From positions 1 to 48,078 of the IMG/VR virus record IMGVR_UViG_3300020196_000067: a DNA stretch of 48,078 nucleotides; one strand, written 5' to 3'. Numbering within the stretch: position 1 is the stretch's first letter; each line of letters begins with the position of its first letter. The notes below the pieces were generated by a model. That model was given only the letters and a program-made list of their open reading frames with translations. It made no database searches and was not told the origin of the DNA. Origin of the DNA: a virus. Of the stretch, positions 17,837 through 26,665 are shown one piece after another. A program made the translations under genes and the position numbers.

Positions 17837-20652
17837 TGTTTATTAAATTTAGCGATGAATTTATCAATGAAATAAGAAATAACTGTTTTCCTGTTCTACA
17901 GGAAACACAATTTAATAAACTTTCTTTACAGACAAAAGGACAAAATACTGATTTATCTTTTCAACTAACTATAGATGACGGTAGAGACATAATCAAAACA
18001 GATAAATTTAAAAATATAAAATGTATTATTTTTTATCCTTTATATATAAATAATAATATAACTATAGATCAAGTATTTCAGACATCTGATATAAGTAAAA
18101 TAGTTAATTTTATAAAAGCCTACTGTCCTATTTATCATGATTTTTCTATCTCTTCTGAGTATTCTTCCATCTCAGAAGCAAAATATATTTATGATATAGT
18201 TTTTCCTTTTTCTAACACATACAGCAAAACATTAGACGAAAATTTTAAAAATGACTTATCACAAGTAAATTATTTATTTTATTATGATAAATTAGAAAAT
18301 GTCTCTGAGCAGCAAGAAGTAGATCTTAGAACTATGTTTACCGACATGGTTTCTTATGCTTTTAATAAAGATAATTGTTTAGATAAACGAGTTATAAATA
18401 ATATCTTTAAAAGTTCCTTATTTACACAGCAAATTCTTAATGTTGTTCAATCGGCTGATAAAATTAACATATTACCAGAAAAAATCAATAGTTCACCAGT
18501 AAAACCATATTTTTCTAATTTATTTCTTAGTAGAAATACAAATGATAATTTTGCATTTGTATTTAATTTAGACGAAAGATCGTTTTTTATTGAAAATAGT
18601 ACGCCTATTTTTAAAAACATAATCGGTTCTAATGCTAGTGACGCATACACAGTTTTAAAGGATAAAAATAAATTAAAAAGTGTTTCTATATATAAAAGAA
18701 AAATTGATAGGACACAATATAATAAACCAAAAGAAAAACAAATTATTCCTTTATACGATACGAATGAGTTATTAGTAAATGCTACGCTAAATAATAATTT
18801 GTTTGAAGGCAAAAACGAAAATTGTGAAATATACGAAAGACAATTAAATTTTTCATTAGGCGATATTCGATCTTTTGAATGCGTTGACAAGACATATAGT
18901 AAAACTTTTAGAGGACAGTATCAATACGGAGTTGAAATAACGGTTGAAAATAAATATATACAAGAATTAAAAAATCAAATCTCTGCGGTTAATAATTCAC
19001 TTAATGATGTTAATAAATATTATCAGTATACTTCTTTTAATAGATTAAAACTTGATACTTTTTATTATGATATAAATTTAAAGTCTTTTACTGGTTTATT
19101 TTTCAATTCTCAAGTATATAATAATTTAAAACCTTTGCTTTTTACAAATATAGATTTATTTTTATCTTTAATGAAGGTTTTTGGTATTTATCAAAAAATA
19201 CTTTCAATTTATCCCGATATACAATTACAAAACTTATTTGAAACCATGTTGTATGCGGAAACTGCCAGTGCAGAAAGTATATCGGAATATACTACACTAG
19301 TGCAACAGGTGTTGTCTTATACCAATAAGTTAATAAATAGTAATAAAAATGATACATATTCTTATACTTATTGGTTTGATAATGTTGTAGCTGACAGTGA
19401 GTTGCCTAAAAAAACAGGATATATTTTCTTAGATAGTATTAATTTTACTGATACGTTTTTTAATATAAAAGCTACTAATTTTTCTCAACAAATATCAATA
19501 GATGCTCAAAAATTTATTGGTTCTGCCAACACACTACCATCCGATATAGAAAATGAAAAATATAGCTTTATTTCACCAACTGGAATATTGTTTAATAAAC
19601 AAAATATAGAACTAAAAGATGCTAATAAATACAATATAAAGCTTTATAATAATTTAGAGATTAATATTCAAAACTTTATTTTATCAACAACTGATAAATT
19701 AGATATAAATATAAAAAGTTTTTTTCCTGTAAATACCGTAACAAATGAAAAAGGAAAAGAAGTTAATCCATTAAATATTAGTGGATTTTCTGTATCTAAT
19801 CTATATTCTAAATTATCTAATTCTTCAATATTAAAAAAAGAAAAAATTAATTCTAAAATAGATAATTTGTTATTAATGTTGAACCGAGCTTATAAAGTTA
19901 ATGATCTCCAAGCTGACACACTAGATATAAATTCTGTTTTATTAGACAATACAACACCTTATCAAATAAGAGATCTTTTAAATAGCAAGGCGTCAAATGT
20001 ATTACCTTCTGGATATGAAAAAGACGTTAATTTACTATCTAAATTTTACTTTTTCTATAATACAATTCACAAGATTGAATTCCTAAATTATAGTGCAGCC
20101 GGTTTGAAACAAGAAAACTGGATTACCTTAACAAAAGAAAATTTTGATCAATTTGCATCTTTAAAAAGATATCTATGTAGATTGAATGTTTATCAAAGTG
20201 ATAAAGCGGGTGTTAATCATTTTCATAAAATAAAGTTACCAATTTATAATGAATATTTTTTCATAGAAAATGTATTTAATATTTCTAATTTAGTAAATGT
20301 TGTTAATAACTTTTCTCCTTCTTTTGGCAGTAGAAAAGAATTAAAAATGAAAAAAATAATAGATCCTAAATGGTGGCCCTATATTCCTGATAGAGATTAC
20401 CATCCTTCTACTAACTCTTTACAAGCGATACCGGCAAATTTTGTTATTAGAAAAGGGCAAGTTATTTCTAAAGACAAATTAACTGCAAAACAGGCTTTTG
20501 ATTTATCCAATATCAATTATAGCGGATATGAATCATATGATACCGACCTAAGTATCCAACCTCCACAATGTAGTATCGATAAGGTATATATTCGTGGAAA
20601 TTGTTATTCCGTTGAAGATGATTCGCCTCTTTATATAACAGTTTACAGATAA
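17836..20652 (+). CDS. Large tail/baseplate structural protein (unknown family)
   Basis: I do not recognise a defined domain in this 938-residue protein. It is rich in Asn, Lys, Phe and Tyr and mixes helical and beta segments. There is a possible short helical stretch near residues 375-400 (E-L-K-N-Q-I-S-A-V-N-N-S-L). The C-terminal part has an aromatic block, K-W-W-P-Y-I-P-D-R-D-Y, and ends in V-Y-I-R-G-N-C-Y. It starts on the stop codon of the 323-residue gene with a GGAGAAG ribosome site inside that gene. It is followed 17 bases later by another structural gene. Gene order supports a virion structural role; nothing suggests an enzyme. Confidence 0.82.
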   Translation: MFIKFSDEFINEIRNNCFPVLQETQFNKLSLQTKGQNTDLSFQLTIDDGRDIIKTDKFKNIKCIIFYPLYINNNITIDQVFQTSDISKIVNFIKAYCPIYHDFSISSEYSSISEAKYIYDIVFPFSNTYSKTLDENFKNDLSQVNYLFYYDKLENVSEQQEVDLRTMFTDMVSYAFNKDNCLDKRVINNIFKSSLFTQQILNVVQSADKINILPEKINSSPVKPYFSNLFLSRNTNDNFAFVFNLDERSFFIENSTPIFKNIIGSNASDAYTVLKDKNKLKSVSIYKRKIDRTQYNKPKEKQIIPLYDTNELLVNATLNNNLFEGKNENCEIYERQLNFSLGDIRSFECVDKTYSKTFRGQYQYGVEITVENKYIQELKNQISAVNNSLNDVNKYYQYTSFNRLKLDTFYYDINLKSFTGLFFNSQVYNNLKPLLFTNIDLFLSLMKVFGIYQKILSIYPDIQLQNLFETMLYAETASAESISEYTTLVQQVLSYTNKLINSNKNDTYSYTYWFDNVVADSELPKKTGYIFLDSINFTDTFFNIKATNFSQQISIDAQKFIGSANTLPSDIENEKYSFISPTGILFNKQNIELKDANKYNIKLYNNLEINIQNFILSTTDKLDINIKSFFPVNTVTNEKGKEVNPLNISGFSVSNLYSKLSNSSILKKEKINSKIDNLLLMLNRAYKVNDLQADTLDINSVLLDNTTPYQIRDLLNSKASNVLPSGYEKDVNLLSKFYFFYNTIHKIEFLNYSAAGLKQENWITLTKENFDQFASLKRYLCRLNVYQSDKAGVNHFHKIKLPIYNEYFFIENVFNISNLVNVVNNFSPSFGSRKELKMKKIIDPKWWPYIPDRDYHPSTNSLQAIPANFVIRKGQVISKDKLTAKQAFDLSNINYSGYESYDTDLSIQPPQCSIDKVYIRGNCYSVEDDSPLYITVYR

Positions 20653-20669
20653 TAAGGTAAAATATAATT

Positions 20670-22589
20670 ATGTATAAAATAGGAAAACAATCAACATTTT
20701 TAGGTCAAACTAAAACATCTTATGAAAGCTTTGCATCTCATTATGAAGAATTAGTAGAGATACCTGTTTCTAAAAGTTTGAATATTTTTCCTTACGAAGA
20801 CGCTAGTATTTTAAAGTTTAAAGCATTATTAGAATATAATTTTTTAGATAAGCAATATGAAGAATATATATCCACTAAAGAACTTCCCGAATTACAGATT
20901 CCTAATTTTTATAAGTTTGTAAATGATAGAGTTCAAACTTATGCAGACACTAACAATTTCAACTCTTTAGGAACTAGTTTTTTATCTGATCCGTCGTTAT
21001 TAGAGCAAATTATATTTGACAATACAGATCCTAATATTGACCCTGTACCGATTACTAGTAGCAAAATAAGCTTCTTAGATAGCGAGTATATGTATTATCA
21101 AGGAAATTTAAAACAAAATATAAAATTAGATAAATATTTAAATAATTTTAATCCATTTAAAGAACAGTTTCCATTTTATACTGATATTTATTTCGATACA
21201 CATCATAAACTAAATAATAATATATCTGATGTTTTTTTTAAAAACAGTTTAACAGTTGATTTATTTAATCTTTTAGAGAAAAAAACGTTTACAGAATTAG
21301 AAAAAAATAAATATTTTGTTTTAGATAGCAGTTTTATTACTGAATTATTAAACAATAATAATAATTTAAATTTCCTATTTGATTTGAACAATAGTTTAAA
21401 AAACAAAAAACAAAAATATAGTGAAGTAATTGGTTATAGATTACAAAAATTTGTTGGTTCAGGCGGAAATTTTTCAGCGCCTATACAAGAATGGGTTATT
21501 CCTAATTGCGTTGAAGACAAAATTAATTTAGTAGACACGCAAATTCATTATGATAAAGAATATACATATAAATTAAATTATTACTTATTAATGGTTGATA
21601 AAATAGGGCAAAACAATGATTTATCTATTATTATTTATTTAATAGAAGACGAAAACATTACTCCTATATATACGAATAGATTAAGAGATTATCCACCATT
21701 AGAGCCTGAAGTCCAATTTGTACCTTATATTGGAGTAGACAAAAAAATAAAAATTTTATGTAATACTTCAACAGGTTTAAAAAAGTTGTTACCAATTAAT
21801 TTCTTCACAGAAGATTTAAAAATAACTGAATTAAATGTAAAAGCTCAAAATCAATCAATTTATAATCCTCCCGTTTTAACATATCAAACAGACGAACCTG
21901 CCGTAGCATTTCAAATATTTAGGTTAGACTCTAAACCAAATTCTTATGCTGATTTTACTAAAGGAAAAATCTTTTCTATAGTTACCAACAATGCATCTGG
22001 TGCGGGTATAGATGATGACTTATTGCCAAACATAAAATACTATTATACTATTAGATGTATTGATTATCACGGTAATATTTCTAATCCTACTGAAATTTAT
22101 GAAATAGAGATAGTTAATGATAAAGGTACAATATATCCTTTAATAAATATCTTTAGCTTAAACCAGCAACAAAACAACACACAACCTATCAAATCATTTA
22201 AACAATATATTAAGATAAAGCCAAGTACGCAAAATTTAATTGCTTTTTTGACAGAAAATGGCAGTTTATCAACTGGAATAGCTGCTGAAAAAACATGGAA
22301 TAAGAATTTTAAAATTAGATTAATATCTAAATCGTCTGGTAAAAAAATAGATTTAAATCTAAATTTTAAAACTGAAGAAGATAAAATCAATTTTAATACG
22401 AATAACATGCCCATCTCTCCCGACACACAGCAAAATACTGAAGAAAGTTTGCCAACGCAGCCAGTATGTAAAGATAATAATGGTAATATATGGAGAAATG
22501 TTGGCGGTAAATGGTATGTAACTTCTGTTGATGGTAAAACCTCTGTGTTAGGGGGCAGAGTAGTATTACCTAATTTAACGTGCAAATAA
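20670..22589 (+). CDS. Tail/baseplate structural protein with FN3-like segment
   Basis: This 639-residue protein is part of the same transcription run as the two before it. Residues about 397-485 resemble a fibronectin type III-like fold. The segment opens N-P-P-V-L-T-Y and continues through A-F-Q-I-F-R-L-D to a Y-Y-Y-T-I-R-C-I-D-Y strand followed by G-N-I-S-N-P-T-E, the usual end of an FN3 domain. The C-terminus has D-N-N-G-N-I-W-R-N-V-G-G-K-W-Y and ends in an N-L-T-C-K tail. FN3-like domains are common as exposed modules in tail proteins. An AAGGT site about 12 bases upstream may serve as ribosome site. The specific role is unknown. Confidence 0.82.
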   Translation: MYKIGKQSTFLGQTKTSYESFASHYEELVEIPVSKSLNIFPYEDASILKFKALLEYNFLDKQYEEYISTKELPELQIPNFYKFVNDRVQTYADTNNFNSLGTSFLSDPSLLEQIIFDNTDPNIDPVPITSSKISFLDSEYMYYQGNLKQNIKLDKYLNNFNPFKEQFPFYTDIYFDTHHKLNNNISDVFFKNSLTVDLFNLLEKKTFTELEKNKYFVLDSSFITELLNNNNNLNFLFDLNNSLKNKKQKYSEVIGYRLQKFVGSGGNFSAPIQEWVIPNCVEDKINLVDTQIHYDKEYTYKLNYYLLMVDKIGQNNDLSIIIYLIEDENITPIYTNRLRDYPPLEPEVQFVPYIGVDKKIKILCNTSTGLKKLLPINFFTEDLKITELNVKAQNQSIYNPPVLTYQTDEPAVAFQIFRLDSKPNSYADFTKGKIFSIVTNNASGAGIDDDLLPNIKYYYTIRCIDYHGNISNPTEIYEIEIVNDKGTIYPLINIFSLNQQQNNTQPIKSFKQYIKIKPSTQNLIAFLTENGSLSTGIAAEKTWNKNFKIRLISKSSGKKIDLNLNFKTEEDKINFNTNNMPISPDTQQNTEESLPTQPVCKDNNGNIWRNVGGKWYVTSVDGKTSVLGGRVVLPNLTCK

Positions 22590-22674
22590 CTATTTCTTGT
22601 ACAAATTAAAGATTATAAGAGATAATTATTTAATTGATACTACTTATAAAAAATAGGCATAAAAGGGAAAAAAC

Positions 22675-23616
22675 ATGGCATTTTTAGATAATAGTGGTGA
22701 TATCATATTAGACGCTGTTTTGACCGATACCGGTCGTATGCGTTTAGCGAAAGGTGATGGCTCTTTTAGAATAGTGAAATTTGCTTTAGCAGATGATGAA
22801 ATAGATTATTCTTTATATAACGGTTCACACCCAAGCGGTTCTGCCTATTTTGATCTAGAAGTTTTACAGACTCCTGTTTTAGAAGCATTTTCTAATAATA
22901 TTGCTAGTATGAAAAGTAAATTACTTTCTATTAGTAGAAATAACTTGCTTTATTTACCTATATTGTTACCTAATAATATAGATGGAAGTACACGATATTC
23001 TGAAGCCACTTCTTTAGTAAATAATGGATATGTTTTTATTCCTGACACTACAACTAGTGACTTTATTTTACAAACAGCTACTTTTAATGGTCAAGATGTC
23101 GGTAATCAAGGTCTTATACGTGGCAGCGGTAATCCTACAACATATCATATTAGAATAGATCAAGGCATAAATAGCACTAATGCCGGTTTGTCTCTCGACG
23201 CAGATTTAAAAGAATCACAATATATGGTTGAAATGGACAACAGATTTATGTCTATCAAAGATATGACTCCTTCTTATATTGATGACGATAATATTGCTTC
23301 ATATTACTTTGATAGTTCAATGAATGATTTAGTAGAAGATATTGCTTCGCCACCTACTGGTTTTACAAAAAATGCAGATGACGTTTTAGTTGGCCCTAAA
23401 GGCTCTAAATTACTATTAACTTTAAAATCACAAAATGAAATCATTCAAAGTAATTATTTATTTGAACAGTTAGGAAGTTCTGTGGTTGGAACATGGGCGG
23501 GTACTAGTGGAACGGCTAATAATGTTAAATCTATATTGACAAACATCAGCGTAACCGGTATTACAACAGGTGCTTCCGTAGAAATACCTATATTAATACT
23601 TAAAAAATTAGCATAA
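22675..23616 (+). CDS. Virion structural protein (AFLDNSGDIILDAVLTD type)
   Basis: This 313-residue protein opens with a strongly recognisable stretch (F-L-D-N-S-G-D-I-I-L-D, then L-T-D-T-G-R-M-R-L-A-K-G). A-L-A-D-D-E-I-D-Y and a P-S-G-S-A-Y-F-D-L-E-V-L-Q-T-P segment follow. I recall this as a conserved structural protein of large phages that sits just before a T-x-Y-K-S-F-L type protein, which is the order seen here. Its N-terminus parallels that of the 323-residue protein at 16865. The C-terminal ~60 residues form a beta-rich domain (S-V-V-G-T-W-A-G-T-S-G). An AAAAGGG ribosome site fixes the start. The 85-base gap upstream may hold a promoter. Confidence 0.85.
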   Translation: MAFLDNSGDIILDAVLTDTGRMRLAKGDGSFRIVKFALADDEIDYSLYNGSHPSGSAYFDLEVLQTPVLEAFSNNIASMKSKLLSISRNNLLYLPILLPNNIDGSTRYSEATSLVNNGYVFIPDTTTSDFILQTATFNGQDVGNQGLIRGSGNPTTYHIRIDQGINSTNAGLSLDADLKESQYMVEMDNRFMSIKDMTPSYIDDDNIASYYFDSSMNDLVEDIASPPTGFTKNADDVLVGPKGSKLLLTLKSQNEIIQSNYLFEQLGSSVVGTWAGTSGTANNVKSILTNISVTGITTGASVEIPILILKKLA

Positions 23617-23628
23617 AGGAAGAAATAA

Positions 23629-24738
23629 ATGGCAACAACATATAAATCTTTTCTTGATAACGATTTAGTATCTACTAGAACTTTATTACATGAAAATATA
23701 CCATTAACAGGTTCTATTATTAATGGTACGCCGTACTCTAATAACAATATTAAATCCTATAATCACGGAATGTTTCAAAGTGTATATGATTATCCAGTAT
23801 TAAGTTCTTCTGCTAATCATCTTTTTGATTTAACTGTTGGCCTTTCCAGCACTTCTCCAGCTAGTTCTAGTATTAGCAACGATGTTTTTCTAAAGAAAAA
23901 ACGTAATATTTACAACCAGATGGCTCAAGTGTTAGTTGGTCATGATCCAACTGGCTCAATTTATGAATTTGATAGAGATGGTAACCCTGCTACTGATACA
24001 GATAAATTTACATCTATGTATTTTCTTAATTTCTCTAGATTGTTAGTAAAAGATGAAATTAAAAAAGGAAGCGTTGTATTAACAATAGGCGTAAATTCAT
24101 CAAGTGCATCTCCTTTTACTGAGCTAATTACCGTATCTGATACTAATGGTGCGTCTAACTATTTTATTAATTCCCCTACTGGAGAATATGGTACTTTATT
24201 TTTAAATGGCACTACGGGTGTTCAATCTACGCAAACAAATAAAGCAGTTGGTTTTGTATTTTATCAAGCAGGCGTGGTTGCTTTATCGCCCATTATATTC
24301 TCTATATCAAGCTCTACTGCTCCAGAAGACTCTTTAGCATCTAATCAGTTTGGTCAATTAACACACGAAGTGCAATTAAATAGCACTTATAACTGGGATG
24401 TTCAAAGGGCTTTTGAAAGTGGTTCAATTAATCAAATAAACGATGCTCTAAGGGCACGTATAAAAAACATTACATTTAACAATACAACAGAACTAAATTC
24501 AACTATTCATTTTTGCCGTATTAATCACAATGAATTTAATTATAGTTCTAATCCAACATATTTGCAAGATAGCAAAATTAGAGTTAAAAACACCACAAGT
24601 GATGCTCCGGTTTCTTATATAACCACTGTTGGTTTATATTCGCCAGACAACGAATTATTAGCTGTAGCTAAGGTGTCAGAACCGCTAAAGAAAGACCCTA
24701 CACAAGAAATGATTTTAAGAGTTAGATTGGACTACTAA
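23629..24738 (+). CDS. Virion structural protein (TTYKSFLDND type, VxLDY C-terminus)
   Basis: This 369-residue protein has blocks I recall from large-phage structural proteins: T-Y-K-S-F-L-D-N-D-L near the start, then T-R-T-L-L-H-E, H-G-M-F-Q-S-V-Y-D-Y-P near residue 45, and N-I-Y-N-Q-M-A-Q-V-L-V-G at about 95. The last ~70 residues carry N-E-F-N-Y-S-S-N-P-T, then T-V-G-L-Y-S-P-D-N-E-L-L-A-V-A-K and a terminal R-V-R-L-D-Y. That ending recurs in the 325-residue protein at 25682 (K-L-K-L-D-I), so the two share a C-terminal module. AAAGGAAG provides a clear ribosome site 12 bases after the preceding gene. Probably a tail/neck or whisker-type component, but the role is not established here. Confidence 0.85.
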   Translation: MATTYKSFLDNDLVSTRTLLHENIPLTGSIINGTPYSNNNIKSYNHGMFQSVYDYPVLSSSANHLFDLTVGLSSTSPASSSISNDVFLKKKRNIYNQMAQVLVGHDPTGSIYEFDRDGNPATDTDKFTSMYFLNFSRLLVKDEIKKGSVVLTIGVNSSSASPFTELITVSDTNGASNYFINSPTGEYGTLFLNGTTGVQSTQTNKAVGFVFYQAGVVALSPIIFSISSSTAPEDSLASNQFGQLTHEVQLNSTYNWDVQRAFESGSINQINDALRARIKNITFNNTTELNSTIHFCRINHNEFNYSSNPTYLQDSKIRVKNTTSDAPVSYITTVGLYSPDNELLAVAKVSEPLKKDPTQEMILRVRLDY

Positions 24739-24740
24739 AA

Positions 24741-24962
24741 ATGTCATTTAAGAAATTTGAATCTACAGATATATTTCAAAATACTATCAAAACAAAACCA
24801 CGTTTTGAATTTAAAATATATAATGGTAAAATTTCTTTAAATACATTAACAGGATATACATATTTAAACAACCTAAACTTACCAACATTTGAAGGTTGTG
24901 AATTACCTTACTCTTTTGATTTTACTTGCCCTGATAATTCATATAATATAGGTTTGATTTAA
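24741..24962 (+). CDS. Small structural protein, possibly the detached N-terminal part of the 25682 product
   Basis: The 73-residue product reads F-K-K-F-E-S-T-D-I-F-Q-N-T, then P-R-F-E-F-K-I-Y-N-G-K-I. From memory, this type of sequence forms the N-terminus of a longer virion protein in other large phages, where it is continuous with a part resembling the 325-residue protein at 25682. Here it ends after a C-P-D-N-S segment and is followed by an unrelated 224-residue gene. It starts two bases after the previous stop with no strong ribosome site, suggesting reinitiation. It could instead be an independent small virion protein. Confidence 0.75.
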   Translation: MSFKKFESTDIFQNTIKTKPRFEFKIYNGKISLNTLTGYTYLNNLNLPTFEGCELPYSFDFTCPDNSYNIGLI

Positions 24963-24974
24963 GGATAAAAGTTA

Positions 24975-25649
24975 ATGGCTACTGAAAGTTTAACAATTAA
25001 AGATGGCACAGGGTCGATTAAATATTTGGCGGTTGAAAGTAGTAGCTATGGTTTTATTCCAATACACCAAATTTCATCTTCTAACTCAAACCCAATATTT
25101 ATTACCGCTTCATTTGTTAACCCAATACCTGTTACTGGCAATATAAACGTTGATGTAGTAGTAGGAGATTTAATTAATATTACTGCATCGGCGTCAGCGC
25201 CTGTATATGTAACTGGCGTTCTTACTGTTAATACGGGGTCTTCTACTGTTAATATAGGTTCCGTTGTTACTGTTACTTCTTCTGTCACTCAACCTGTTTA
25301 TGTATCTCAAAAACCAGTAACAACTGTAAACAAGAATTTTGTCAATACATTTGATTGGACAATTGATAACGGCGCTTTTGCCATAGCAGACGAAGATACA
25401 AATAGAAAAGGTTTAGTTTTATTCAATCCCGGTCCATACAATCTATATGTCAGCTTAGATACTGATGGCGTAGTGGGAGATAAAGGATTTATAATTACCG
25501 ATACAGGTAGCAGCCCAGATTTATTCTCGTTCATAGTTTATGCGTCAGGAACATATTTTGCTGATGATACCACTGTCGGTGTTTATCATGCTGGATATTT
25601 TATTAGTGGATCTGCTTCAGATTATTTGATGATTACTAAAGTAACCTAA
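24975..25649 (+). CDS. Beta-rich fibre-like virion protein
   Basis: This 224-residue protein is rich in Thr, Ser and Val and in short alternating beta stretches (V-T-G-V-L-T-V-N-T-G, V-N-I-G-S-V-V-T-V-T-S), as expected of a fibrous shaft of about 120 residues. A globular C-terminal domain follows (W-T-I-D-N-G-A-F-A-I-A to the end), with F-N-P-G-P-Y-N-L-Y-V-S-L, a motif typical of small beta-sandwich heads. AAGGATAAAA is a good ribosome site. The gene lies between the 73- and 325-residue genes, which may be two parts of one ancestral gene, so it could be an insertion. The receptor or partner is unknown. Confidence 0.78.
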   Translation: MATESLTIKDGTGSIKYLAVESSSYGFIPIHQISSSNSNPIFITASFVNPIPVTGNINVDVVVGDLINITASASAPVYVTGVLTVNTGSSTVNIGSVVTVTSSVTQPVYVSQKPVTTVNKNFVNTFDWTIDNGAFAIADEDTNRKGLVLFNPGPYNLYVSLDTDGVVGDKGFIITDTGSSPDLFSFIVYASGTYFADDTTVGVYHAGYFISGSASDYLMITKVT

Positions 25650-25681
25650 CAAATTTATAAACGGTAATATAATTATATATT

Positions 25682-26659
25682 ATGTCACAATATTATCGAT
25701 TTTTACCAAAAGGTAGCTCTTTAGAATCTTTTAAAACAGTATCTGCCGAACAACACAATTATAGTGGTTATGGAGAAATATTTACTGGTAGTTATCCTCT
25801 TAGTTCCTCCATTAATTTAGAATATTATTCTCAAAATTTATCGTTTGTTCCCGATAGACCACATATTTATTCACTTAAAAATGTGTTAAATTATTATTCC
25901 TACTTAAGTCCTCATTTTTCTTATAATTCTAATTTAGGTAATAAAAATTCTCAAGCCATTAAACTAATAAGTATACCATCTATATTTTTTGGCTCTTCTC
26001 TAGATAAAGGCTCAATAGAACTAGATTTTTTTATATCCGGTACTTTAGTTGCTAAGTTACAAGATTATAAAAAAAATGGGGAGCTTATACAAACCACTGG
26101 TTCAAATGGACTAGGACAAGTAGCAGGAGTAGTTTTGTATAATGAAGGTTTTATTTTAATAACTGGATCTTGGAATTTAGATAATTCACATACAGAAACA
26201 TATATTTATAACGACAATGGCTCCAGCGTTAGCGATAATCCAAAATGGATATATTGGGGCACTGGATTAAATCAAGAGAACAATTTAACTATTTCTTCAA
26301 GTTTTGATTTAAAATTTGAAGGTATAAACTATGTCAATGTTTTAACTATGTTAGCTCACGCGGAAAAAGGAGAATTTAATTACTCTAATAATCCAACATT
26401 TATTAAAAGCTCTTCTATGACTGCCAGTGCGCCAATTAGTGGCAGTAAAATGTATATAGAAAATCCTAATTTAGAAATAAAAAATGTTAAAAAGTACGCT
26501 TACGAAGATTATGTTGGAGATTTAGAAAAGGAAACTTATATCTCTAAAATAGGTATTTATGACGAAAATAAAAATTTAATAGCCATAGCTAAATTAGCTA
26601 AACCTATAAGAAAAACTGAAAATAGAGACTTAACATTTAAACTTAAATTAGATATATAA
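25682..26659 (+). CDS. Virion structural protein (SFKTVS / GSYPLSSSI type)
   Basis: This 325-residue protein has blocks I recall from conserved large-phage structural proteins: S-F-K-T-V-S, then G-S-Y-P-L-S-S-S-I, L-K-N-V-L-N-Y-Y-S-Y-L-S-P-H, I-P-S-I-F-F-G-S-S-L and V-A-G-V-V-L-Y-N-E-G-F. The C-terminus carries G-E-F-N-Y-S-N-N-P-T (about 230) and K-I-G-I-Y-D-E-N-K-N-L-I-A-I-A-K ending K-L-K-L-D-I, parallel to the 369-residue protein. There is no Shine-Dalgarno site before the ATG; instead TATAAT (25668-25673) ends nine bases before it. In relatives the N-terminal part appears fused to the type of sequence encoded at 24741, so this may be the C-terminal half of a split gene. Confidence 0.83.
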   Translation: MSQYYRFLPKGSSLESFKTVSAEQHNYSGYGEIFTGSYPLSSSINLEYYSQNLSFVPDRPHIYSLKNVLNYYSYLSPHFSYNSNLGNKNSQAIKLISIPSIFFGSSLDKGSIELDFFISGTLVAKLQDYKKNGELIQTTGSNGLGQVAGVVLYNEGFILITGSWNLDNSHTETYIYNDNGSSVSDNPKWIYWGTGLNQENNLTISSSFDLKFEGINYVNVLTMLAHAEKGEFNYSNNPTFIKSSSMTASAPISGSKMYIENPNLEIKNVKKYAYEDYVGDLEKETYISKIGIYDENKNLIAIAKLAKPIRKTENRDLTFKLKLDI

Positions 26660-26665
26660 CTTTCA

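Noticed and set aside
22097-22585. 162-residue antisense open frame
   Set aside because: Lies wholly inside the 639-residue structural gene, with no promoter or ribosome site; low-complexity hydrophobic translation typical of an A+T-rich shadow frame.
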